Origin: DASSKF01 sp035690725
Lineage (GTDB): Bacteria; Actinomycetota; Actinomycetes; Actinomycetales; Dermatophilaceae
NCBI GenBank assembly: GCA_035690725.1
Contig: DASSKF010000168.1
Span: 1-5,837 of the forward strand
Direction: 5' to 3'
Length of the DNA stretch: 5,837 nt
The notes under the pieces are model-generated. The model worked only from the letters and a program-made list of their open reading frames with translations, made no database searches and had not been told where the DNA came from. Shown here one piece after another: positions 1 through 5,166 of the stretch. Both the position numbers and the translations under genes were made by a program. Positions within the stretch are counted from its first letter, which is position 1. Each line of letters begins with the position of its first letter.

Positions 1-379
1 CCGGCAGAGCCACTCCCACGGGACGTTCGACGCCAGCATGTCGAGCACCGCGGGGGACTTCCGCGGGCTGACCCGCCGGCTGCTCGTCCGGCTCATGGCC
101 CGGGCAGGGACGCGGGTCGAGGAGCCGGTGCACCGCTTCGAGCTGGAGACGCCGGAGCCCGCCCTGGGCGCGGTGCTGCGAGCGGTCGCGCAGCTGCACG
201 GCGTGCCGTCGGACGTGCGGGACCGGTCCGGGATGCTGCTCGTGACCGGTGACGTCCCCGCTGCGCAGGTGGCGGCGCTGCGGCGCCGGCTCCCGACGCT
301 CACCCGCGGCGAGGGCACGCTGGTGACGACGTTCTCCCACCACCGACCGGCGGCAACCGGCCCGGCGCGACGACAATGA
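1..379 (+). CDS. Tetracycline-resistance ribosomal protection protein (Tet(M)/OtrA-like, EF-G family), C-terminal part; 5' end outside window
   Basis: This is the 3' end of a gene that enters from the left. The frame is open from base 2 and ends in TGA at 377-379, giving 125 residues. The first residues read RQSHSHGTFDASMSSTAGDF, which matches the end of EF-G domain IV in actinobacterial ribosomal protection proteins. Domain V follows: EEPVHRFELE at residues 40-49, then GDVPAAQV near 83-90, then a TRGEGTLVTTFSHHRP tail at 101-116. The last two parallel the GEIPARCI and TNGRSV...YH segments of Tet(M). Such GTPases bind the ribosome and dislodge tetracycline. Family members are about 640 residues, so roughly 500 residues, including the GTPase domain, lie off the window. 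The ATG at 38 falls inside conserved domain IV sequence and is not the start. A plain translation factor EF-G is less likely because of the Tet-type tail. Whether it confers resistance cannot be seen here. Confidence 0.85.
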   Translation, partial: RQSHSHGTFDASMSSTAGDFRGLTRRLLVRLMARAGTRVEEPVHRFELETPEPALGAVLRAVAQLHGVPSDVRDRSGMLLVTGDVPAAQVAALRRRLPTLTRGEGTLVTTFSHHRPAATGPARRQ

Positions 380-383
380 ACGC

Positions 384-1280
384 GTGGACGCGGGCAGCAG
401 GGCCAGTCGGACGGCGGTGCTCGTCTGCCAGGGCCGGGCGGCGGCGCACGGGCACCTGGCCCCCGGCCGGTTCGACGACCCGGTGGCCTGGCAGCTGCTC
501 CGGCCCGACGAGCGGGCCGTGGTCGAGCAGGCGGCGGTGGAGCCCGCTGACGGGACCCCGGCCGAGGGCGGCCGACGCAGCCCCGTCGAGGTGCAGCTGG
601 TTCGCGCCTGCGCGGAGCTGATGGTGCCGCGCACGGTGGCCGTCGACGCCGCACTCGCCGAGACGACCAACCACCAGGTGGTGCTGCTCGGCGCCGGCCT
701 CGACGGCCGGGCGTGGCGGATGCCGTGGCTGGGGGAGGCGACCGTGTACGAGGTCGACCACCCGGCGACCCAGGCGGACAAGCGGGAGCGGTCCGCCGCT
801 CTCCGGCCGACCGCGCGCGCCGTGCGGTTCGTCCCCGTCGACCTCCGCCAGCAGGCACTGGGACCAGCGCTCGGACGAGCCGGCTTCGACCCGGCCAGGC
901 CGGCGACCTGGGTCTGGGAGGGCGTGGTCCCCTACCTCAGCGAGCCGGAGGTGGCGCGGACGGTGCGCCAGGTGGGCGACCTGTCGGCGTCCGGCAGCCG
1001 GCTGGTCGTGAGCTACCAGGTGCCGTCGCTCGCCGCCCCCGCGGGCCGCCTGCTGCTCTCCCTCGCCCTGCGCCTGCAGGGGCGGGAGAACCCCTACGGG
1101 CAGGAGCCGCACCGGTCGGCCTGGACCGCACGCGCGATGCGGGAGCTGCTGGTCCGCTACGGCTTCGAGGTCGCCTGGGACGCCGACCTGCTGACCCTGG
1201 CCGACGGCGTCGACATGGAGGTGCACCACCGCCGGCAGCTGCGGCACGGCCGGATCGCCGTCGTGGACGCCCGCGACTGA
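384..1280 (+). CDS. Class I SAM-dependent methyltransferase, leucine carboxyl methyltransferase-like family (TIGR00027/PF04072)
   Basis: A 298-residue protein with a Rossmann-type methyltransferase core. Motif I (SAM binding) is VVLLGAGLDGRAWRM at 99-113. The acidic residue after strand 2 is D125 in VYEVDHPATQADK, a hallmark of this family. PVDLR at 151-155 and WVWEGVVPYL at 176-185 fit the later motifs. The N-terminal SRTAVLVCQGRAAAHG and the FDDPVA segment (about residues 8-35) are also typical, which is why the GTG at 384 is chosen over the in-frame GTG at 483. No clear ribosome binding site precedes the GTG. Its position four bases after the stop of the upstream gene suggests translational coupling. 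The family is strongly expanded in actinobacteria and mostly has no known substrate. It is not an Erm-type rRNA methylase, so a resistance role cannot be assumed from the neighbour. It is predicted to be cytoplasmic. Confidence 0.88.
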   Translation: MDAGSRASRTAVLVCQGRAAAHGHLAPGRFDDPVAWQLLRPDERAVVEQAAVEPADGTPAEGGRRSPVEVQLVRACAELMVPRTVAVDAALAETTNHQVVLLGAGLDGRAWRMPWLGEATVYEVDHPATQADKRERSAALRPTARAVRFVPVDLRQQALGPALGRAGFDPARPATWVWEGVVPYLSEPEVARTVRQVGDLSASGSRLVVSYQVPSLAAPAGRLLLSLALRLQGRENPYGQEPHRSAWTARAMRELLVRYGFEVAWDADLLTLADGVDMEVHHRRQLRHGRIAVVDARD

Positions 1281-1296
1281 CGCCGACCGGTCAGCG
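1281..1296. repeat. Imperfect 16-base inverted repeat between convergent stop codons
   Basis: The half-sites CGCCGACC and GGTCAGCG pair with one mismatch (C1284 against A1293). The repeat spans the 10-base gap between the convergent methyltransferase and mrpG genes and overlaps the mrpG stop codon. It could form a short hairpin, but no T-tract follows on either strand, so function as an intrinsic terminator is weakly supported. In such GC-rich DNA short palindromes arise easily by chance. Confidence 0.3.
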
Positions 1297-1665
1297 ACGG
1301 TGCTCGTCCGCGGCCGGGTCGTCGTCGCCGTCGCGGTCCTGCTTCACCTCGGCGACCCCCTCGACCCGGTCGACCAGCCCGGTGCGGAACGCGGCACGGC
1401 TGACCATGTGACCCGACACCGGGACGGTCAGCAGCTGGAAGACGACCACCAGCAGCAGCATCCCGATGTCGAGCGGCGAGCGCAGTCGCAGCCCCAACCC
1501 GACGACGACGAGCAGGACCCCCAGCACCTGCGGCTTGGTGCTGGCGTGCATCCGGCTGAGCAGGTCACGGAAGCGGAGCAGGCCGATGGCCGCGGCCAGG
1601 CAGAGCAGCGCACCGGCGAACAGCAGTGCGGTGCCGATCCCGTCGGCGACGTCCGTCCAGCTCAT
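1291..1665 (-). CDS. mrpG: Mrp Na+/H+ antiporter subunit G (MnhG/PhaG family)
   Basis: This 124-residue small membrane subunit is the last gene of the mrp operon. Three hydrophobic segments lie at about 8-30, 47-61 and 67-85. The family signature between the first two is clear: GLLRFRDLLSRMHASTKPQV at 28-47, with the conserved R, D, R, H and K. PVSGHMVSRAAFRTG at 82-96 is the usual end of the third helix. A charged tail of about 25 residues rich in D, E and R follows. The ATG at 1665-1663 overlaps the mrpF stop in an ATGA junction. The upstream Shine-Dalgarno is poor, so translation probably depends on coupling to mrpF. MrpG is needed for assembly and activity of the complex in species studied. 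The gene ends 10 bases from the convergent methyltransferase gene. Confidence 0.95.
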   Translation of the reverse strand: MSWTDVADGIGTALLFAGALLCLAAAIGLLRFRDLLSRMHASTKPQVLGVLLVVVGLGLRLRSPLDIGMLLLVVVFQLLTVPVSGHMVSRAAFRTGLVDRVEGVAEVKQDRDGDDDPAADEHRR

Positions 1666-2012
1666 CGGCCACCGGCCTCGTCCGCTCCCCAGGGCTCCGA
1701 TCGATCGGGTCCCGGCCGGTCCCGCCGGTCGGCCTGCTGCGAGGGCAGCGGCTCGTCCCGGTCACGCCCCACGAACCGGGCGACGGCGACCGAGCCGACG
1801 AAGCCCACGAGCGACAGGGAGATGAGGATCGGCAACGTGGCCGAGTGCCGGGTGATGGCGGCCTCGAGGCCGAGGGCACACACGAGCGTCGAGATGAGCA
1901 CCTCGGTCGCGATGGCCCGGTCCAGGACACTGGGCCCGCGGACGACACGGACGAGCGCGACGGCTGCCGCGCCGACGAGGACCGCCGCGATGAGGGCGAC
2001 GACCACGGTCAT
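1662..2012 (-). CDS. mrpF: Mrp Na+/H+ antiporter subunit F (MnhF/PhaF family)
   Basis: A 116-residue membrane protein with three hydrophobic segments, at about 2-22, 36-52 and 60-80. The conserved first loop is VRGPSVLDRAIATEVL at 24-39, including the RGP and D31-R32 residues of the family. A hydrophilic tail rich in Asp, Arg and Pro occupies about 83-116. The ATG at 2012-2010 is chosen because it overlaps the mrpE stop (ATGA), is preceded by an excellent Shine-Dalgarno (2025-2018), and gives the usual family length. The frame stays open upstream to 2540, but that part lies antiparallel-frame over mrpE and is not coding. MrpF is a small subunit of the antiporter and has been linked to bile-salt and Na+ tolerance in Bacillus relatives. 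Confidence 0.95.
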   Translation of the reverse strand: MTVVVALIAAVLVGAAAVALVRVVRGPSVLDRAIATEVLISTLVCALGLEAAITRHSATLPILISLSLVGFVGSVAVARFVGRDRDEPLPSQQADRRDRPGPDRSEPWGADEAGGR

Positions 2013-2533
2013 CGGTGACCTCCTTCGTGGTCCGGGTGGTCGGGGGAGAAGGCGCGCAGCACCCGCCGCTCCTGCCCGCGCACGCTTCGCCGGGTCGCCT
2101 CGACCTCCTCGTCGCTGTGCACGTCGAGGGCGTGCAGCAGGAGCAGCCCGGTGTCGGAGTCGAGGTCGATCACGACGGTCCCCGGCACCAGCGCGACCAT
2201 CTCGGCGGTGATGGTGCGGAACAGGTCGGCGTCGCCGACCAGCTGGACCTGCAGCACCCGGCCGGTCACCACCGGCCCGGGCCGCACCGCCTGCCAGGCC
2301 ACCCGGACGCTGGCGACGACGAGGTCGGACAGGAACCGCACCGTCAGGACCACCAGGGCGACCGGGCGCAGGTGCACCCCGGTGATGAGCCGGGGCAGGG
2401 GAAAGGCCACCAGCACCAGGGCACCGAGCAGCACGCCGGACAGGACGTTGCCCCAGGTGATGCTGCCCTGCAGCAGCACCCAGATCCCGGTCAGCCAGAG
2501 GAGGGGGACGGGCTGCACGCGTCGCGGCCTCAC
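2009..2533 (-). CDS. mrpE: Mrp Na+/H+ antiporter subunit E (MnhE/PhaE family)
   Basis: A 174-residue membrane subunit. The N-terminal hydrophobic pair is at about 8-23 and 29-46 (WGNVLSGVLLGALVLVAFPL). A third segment is at 56-76 (RPVALVVLTVRFLSDLVVAS), then the soluble domain: VVTGRVLQVQL at 88-98, ITAEMVALVPGTVVIDLD at 108-125, LLLHALDV at 131-138. This order is the MNHE family fold, including the conserved T-x-x-x-x-x-PGT segment. I place the start at the GTG at 2533-2531, which overlaps the mrpD stop as GTGA and gives MRPRRVQPVP. A second in-frame GTG at 2518-2516 would drop five residues and cannot be excluded. Ahead of the first GTG is a GGGGGT-type weak Shine-Dalgarno. The reading frame stays open much further upstream across mrpD, but only as a GC-rich shadow. 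Confidence 0.93.
   Translation of the reverse strand: MRPRRVQPVPLLWLTGIWVLLQGSITWGNVLSGVLLGALVLVAFPLPRLITGVHLRPVALVVLTVRFLSDLVVASVRVAWQAVRPGPVVTGRVLQVQLVGDADLFRTITAEMVALVPGTVVIDLDSDTGLLLLHALDVHSDEEVEATRRSVRGQERRVLRAFSPDHPDHEGGHR
2018..2025 (-). promoter_or_regulatory. Strong Shine-Dalgarno of mrpF
   Basis: Reading on the minus strand, AAGGAGGT is followed by CACCG and then the mrpF ATG. This is an eight-base match to the 16S rRNA 3' end with a five-base spacer, the best ribosome binding site in the window. It lies inside the last codons of mrpE (Glu-Gly-Gly-His), and it fixes the mrpF start. Confidence 0.8.
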
Positions 2534-4086
2534 GGCACACCCCCGGGGTAGACCGACTGGACGTAGGGCGTGCGCTGCAGCATGTCGCTGGCGGCCCGGT
2601 CGGTGATGCCGAACAGCGGCCCGGCCACGACCGTGATCCCGACGCCGACGGCCACGAGCACCGCGGTCGGCACGACGATGCCGGGCGACAGGGCGCCGCC
2701 GCGCTCCGGGCGGGTCCGCGCGACGACGGCGTCGGAGGGCGCCCGCCAGAACGCCCGGCCCCAGATCCGGCTCATCGCATAGAGCGTGAGCAGGCTGGTG
2801 ACGAGGGACCCGGCGATGAGGACGTAGGCCAGCCAGGTGCCCGACGCGGCGCCGGCCTCGATCAGCCCGACCTTGCCGAGGAAGCCCGAGAACGGCGGGA
2901 TGCCGGCCAGGTTCATCGCCGGGACGAAGAACAGCACCCCGAGCAGCGGCGCCGCCCGGGACAGCCCGCCCAGCTCGGACAGCGCGGTGCTGCCGCCCCG
3001 GCGTTCGATCAGCCCGGCGACGAGGAACAGCGTGGTCAGGATGGTGATGTGGTGGGCCACGTAGAAGACGGCCGCGGAGAAGCCGGCCACCGAGCCGACC
3101 GCGACCCCGAAGATCATGAAGCCGATGTGGCTGACGAGCGTGAACGACAGCATCCGCTTGATGTCGTCCTGCGCGACCGCGCCGAGGATGCCGACGAGCA
3201 TGGTGAGCAGTGCCGCCCACAGCAGCAGGTCGGTCAGGTGGCCCTCGGGGAACAGCAGGGTCTGGGTGCGGATGATCGCGTACACACCCACCTTGGTGAG
3301 CAGTCCCGCGAAGACGGCGGTCACCGGCGCCGGCGCCGTCGGGTAGGAGTCCGGCAGCCACCCCGACATCGGGAAGACGGCGGCCTTGATGGCGAACCCG
3401 AGCAGCAGCAGGACCTGCAGCGCCGTCCGGGTCCCCTCCGGGAGCGCGTCCAGCCGGCCGGCCAGCTGGGCCAGGTTCACCGTGCCGGTCGCGGCGTACA
3501 CGAGGGCGATCGCCACGAGGAAGACCAGGGAGGAGAGCATGCTGACGATCACGTACGTGACCCCGGCACGCACCCGGGGCGGCGTGCCCCCGAGGGTGAG
3601 CAGCACGAAGCTCGCCACCAGCAGCATCTCGAAGCCGACGTAGATGTGGAACAGGTCCCCGGAGACGAACGTCGTGGAGACGCCCGCCGCGAGCACCATC
3701 ATCGTCGGGTGGAAGATCGGCAGCGGCGCCTCCCCGTCGCTCTCGTCGTCGAACGACGAGCGCCCCTGGCCGATCGAGTAGAGCAGGACGCCGAGCGTGA
3801 CCAGGGAGGAGACCACCAGCATCAGCGCGGACAGCCGGTCCACGACCAGCACGATCCCCAGCGGTGCCGGCCAGCCGCCGACCTCGACCACCTGCGGCCC
3901 GGCGTGGTCGGCCGCCCACAGCAGGGCACCGGACACTGCCACCACCGCGGTCAGGACGGTCACCGACACGAGGCGCTGGATGCGGGTGTGTCGTCCCGCG
4001 ACGACCGTGATGCCGGCACCCACGAGCGGCAGGGCCACGGGCAGCGGGACGAGGGCGTCGAAGGCCTCCGGGTGCAGCGCGGTCAC
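2530..4086 (-). CDS. mrpD: Mrp Na+/H+ antiporter subunit D (proton-translocating, NuoN/NuoM-like)
   Basis: A 518-residue polytopic membrane protein with about 14 predicted helices, the usual length of MrpD. The Proton_antipo_M domain covers about 140-430. The ion-path residues expected of the family are present: E153 in IYVGFEMLLVAS, K234 in GFAIKAAVFPMSGWLPD, K265 in GLLTKVGVYAI, the His pair 345-346 in FYVAHHIT, and K405 in GIPPFSGFLGKVGL. GWLPDSYPTAPAPVTAVFAG (243-262) is typical. MrpD is one of two subunits thought to carry protons across the membrane and is essential for antiport. The start is the GTG at 4086-4084, which overlaps the mrpC stop (GTGA) and has a strong AGGAGGA seven to thirteen bases upstream. 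Complex I NuoN is excluded by the neighbouring mrpC, E, F and G. A hydrophilic loop at about 107-125, with a DDESDGE acidic run, precedes the fourth helix. Confidence 0.96.
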   Translation of the reverse strand: MTALHPEAFDALVPLPVALPLVGAGITVVAGRHTRIQRLVSVTVLTAVVAVSGALLWAADHAGPQVVEVGGWPAPLGIVLVVDRLSALMLVVSSLVTLGVLLYSIGQGRSSFDDESDGEAPLPIFHPTMMVLAAGVSTTFVSGDLFHIYVGFEMLLVASFVLLTLGGTPPRVRAGVTYVIVSMLSSLVFLVAIALVYAATGTVNLAQLAGRLDALPEGTRTALQVLLLLGFAIKAAVFPMSGWLPDSYPTAPAPVTAVFAGLLTKVGVYAIIRTQTLLFPEGHLTDLLLWAALLTMLVGILGAVAQDDIKRMLSFTLVSHIGFMIFGVAVGSVAGFSAAVFYVAHHITILTTLFLVAGLIERRGGSTALSELGGLSRAAPLLGVLFFVPAMNLAGIPPFSGFLGKVGLIEAGAASGTWLAYVLIAGSLVTSLLTLYAMSRIWGRAFWRAPSDAVVARTRPERGGALSPGIVVPTAVLVAVGVGITVVAGPLFGITDRAASDMLQRTPYVQSVYPGGVP

Positions 4087-4535
4087 CGCTGGTCCTCCTC
4101 GCCGACGGCGCCGAACTCGCTGAACTCGGCCGGCTCCTCCGGCTCGCCCTCGTAGTCGCTGTCGGACAGGTCGTTCTCCTCGGCCTTCCGGGAGATCCGC
4201 GTGTCCTCCGGGTCGTCCTCCTGCACGTCGTGGTCGGACAGCTGCCAGGACCGGTGCGCCAAGGCCAGCAGGAACGCGGTCGTCCCGAGCGTGATGACGA
4301 TGGCGGTGAGCACCATTGCCTGCGGCAGCGGGTCGCTCATGTCCGACACGTCACTGACCCCGACGATGGGCGCCCGACCCGCCGGCCCGCTGGCGATGAG
4401 GAAGAGAATGTTGCCTCCGTTGCCGAGCAGCAGCAGGCCGATCAGGGCGCGCACGATGCTGCGGGCCAGCACCAGGTGGACCCCGGTGGCGAAGAGCACG
4501 CCGACCAGCAGGCAGAGGGTGAGGTTCGGGACCAT
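4083..4535 (-). CDS. mrpC: Mrp Na+/H+ antiporter subunit C (NuoK-like) with a long acidic C-terminal tail
   Basis: A 150-residue subunit related to NuoK. Three hydrophobic segments lie at about 4-23, 28-49 and 73-94. The family hallmarks are LIGLLLLGNGGNILFLI at 31-47 and DPLPQAMVLTAIVITLGTTA at 68-87. The complex uses MrpC with MrpA and MrpD in the ion path. After residue 97 comes a tail of about 53 residues with 21 Asp or Glu and only four Arg or Lys, probably cytoplasmic. The minimal family member ends soon after the third helix. The ATG at 4535-4533 shares one base with the mrpB stop (TGATG). A GGAGG about ten bases upstream, inside mrpB, supports it. The gene ends in a GTGA overlap with mrpD. 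Confidence 0.95.
   Translation of the reverse strand: MVPNLTLCLLVGVLFATGVHLVLARSIVRALIGLLLLGNGGNILFLIASGPAGRAPIVGVSDVSDMSDPLPQAMVLTAIVITLGTTAFLLALAHRSWQLSDHDVQEDDPEDTRISRKAEENDLSDSDYEGEPEEPAEFSEFGAVGEEDQR
4093..4099 (-). promoter_or_regulatory. Strong Shine-Dalgarno of mrpD
   Basis: On the minus strand AGGAGGA is followed by CCAGCG and the GTG start of mrpD. It lies inside the acidic tail codons at the end of mrpC. It supports GTG at 4086 as the true start rather than a downstream codon. Confidence 0.75.
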
Positions 4536-5152
4536 CAGGACCGCCCCTCCGCCCCGCGAGGTCCGTGCGCGGTGGGCAGCACGGTCGGGTCCGGCTCGTC
4601 CTGCTCCTCCTGCTCCTGCATCGTGTCGATGGCCGAGCCGAGGCTGCGCAGGATGTCGAGCACCAGCCCGATGACCACGAGGTAGACCCCGATGTCGAAG
4701 AACAGCGAGGTGACGACGTGCACCGAGCCCACCAGGGGCAGGTGGAGATCGAACACCCAGCTCTGCAGCACGTCACCGCCGAACGCCATGGACACCAGGC
4801 CGGACCCGGCGGACAGGAACAGGCCGGCCCCCAGCAACAGACCGGGCAGGACGGGCGCGGCGGCCCGCAGCTCGTCACGGGCACCGGCGAGGTAGCGCAC
4901 CGCGAGCGCCAACCCCGCGACGAGGCCGGCCGCGAACCCGCCCCCCGGGTGGTTGTGCCCGGAGAAGAGCAGGTGGAGCGACCACAGGACCATGGTGTGG
5001 AAGACGAGCCGGGTGACGACCTCGAAGATCACCGAGCGCCGCTCGGCGCTCATCGCCGAGCCCTCGGCCAGCCACGGGCTGCCCTGGTTGCCGCCGCTGC
5101 TGGCGTGGGCGCGGCGCAGGCTGCGGGCCCGCTCCAGCAGCCGCCGGCTCAC
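4535..5152 (-). CDS. mrpB: Mrp Na+/H+ antiporter subunit B (MnhB domain), in frame with mrpA across an amber codon
   Basis: A 205-residue protein carrying the MnhB domain at about 38-172. RRSVIFEVVTRLVFHTMVLW (38-57), LLFSGHNHPGGGFAAGLVAG (61-80) and the closing FFDIGVYLVVIGLVLDILRS (151-170) are the family hallmarks. Four hydrophobic segments lie at about 44-63, 74-89, 101-120 and 145-168. An acidic tail QEQEEQDEPDP follows. The GTG at 5152-5150 is chosen because AGGAGA lies eight bases upstream. An ATG at 5053-5051, with GAGG nearby, would remove 33 mostly hydrophilic residues and still keep the whole domain. Those 33 residues look like the linker of a fused MrpA-MrpB protein, and the frame is continuous with mrpA except for one TAG. 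The first 33 residues may therefore be a relic of fusion. The domain assignment is certain, the start less so. Confidence 0.9.
   Translation of the reverse strand: MSRRLLERARSLRRAHASSGGNQGSPWLAEGSAMSAERRSVIFEVVTRLVFHTMVLWSLHLLFSGHNHPGGGFAAGLVAGLALAVRYLAGARDELRAAAPVLPGLLLGAGLFLSAGSGLVSMAFGGDVLQSWVFDLHLPLVGSVHVVTSLFFDIGVYLVVIGLVLDILRSLGSAIDTMQEQEEQDEPDPTVLPTAHGPRGAEGRS
4546..4550 (-). promoter_or_regulatory. Shine-Dalgarno of mrpC
   Basis: On the minus strand GGAGG is followed by ten bases and the mrpC ATG. The spacing is slightly long. The site lies within the last codons of mrpB, and the TGATG stop/start overlap makes coupled re-initiation likely. Confidence 0.55.
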
Positions 5153-5160
5153 CGTCAGGT

Positions 5161-5166
5161 TCTCCT
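5161..5166 (-). promoter_or_regulatory. Shine-Dalgarno of mrpB overlapping the mrpA stop codon
   Basis: On the minus strand the sequence CTAGGAGA contains both the mrpA stop (TAG, 5167-5165) and AGGAGA (5166-5161), eight bases before the mrpB GTG. A ribosome ending mrpA would stand on this site, so re-initiation at mrpB is plausible. This is the main argument that mrpB is a working separate gene. Confidence 0.6.

Noticed and set aside
376..621. ATG at 376 overlapping the stop of the ribosomal protection gene (ATGA) as the start of the next gene
   Set aside because: That frame is not the methyltransferase frame and yields an 81-residue product with no family features. The GTG at 384 gives the conserved N-terminus.
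300..1247. A 315-codon minus-strand open frame opposite the methyltransferase
   Set aside because: It has no recognisable domain. The plus strand carries clear methyltransferase motifs over the same bases.
1300..2211. A 303-codon plus-strand open frame opposite mrpG, mrpF and the end of mrpE
   Set aside because: Low-complexity composition and full overlap with three recognisable minus-strand genes.
1662..2540. Upstream extension of the mrpF frame to 2540
   Set aside because: The upstream part is an Ala/Arg/Pro-rich shadow of mrpE with no family features. The ATG at 2012 has an excellent Shine-Dalgarno and gives the normal MrpF length.
2009..3919. A 636-codon open frame on the minus strand covering much of mrpD
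   Set aside because: Only its last 174 codons are real (mrpE). The rest is an Arg/Gly/Pro-rich translation of mrpD in another frame, as expected in GC-rich DNA with few stops.
3049..4155. A 368-codon plus-strand open frame opposite mrpD and the end of mrpC
   Set aside because: Its product is an unnatural run of His, Gln, Arg, Glu and Asp, the usual antisense image of a GC-rich membrane protein gene. The minus strand encodes clear MrpD.
2530..4535. Complex I subunits NuoN and NuoK instead of mrpD and mrpC
   Set aside because: The sequence motifs are shared by descent, but the MrpC-type DPLPQAMVLTAIVI segment and the flanking mrpA, B, E, F and G genes identify an Mrp antiporter.
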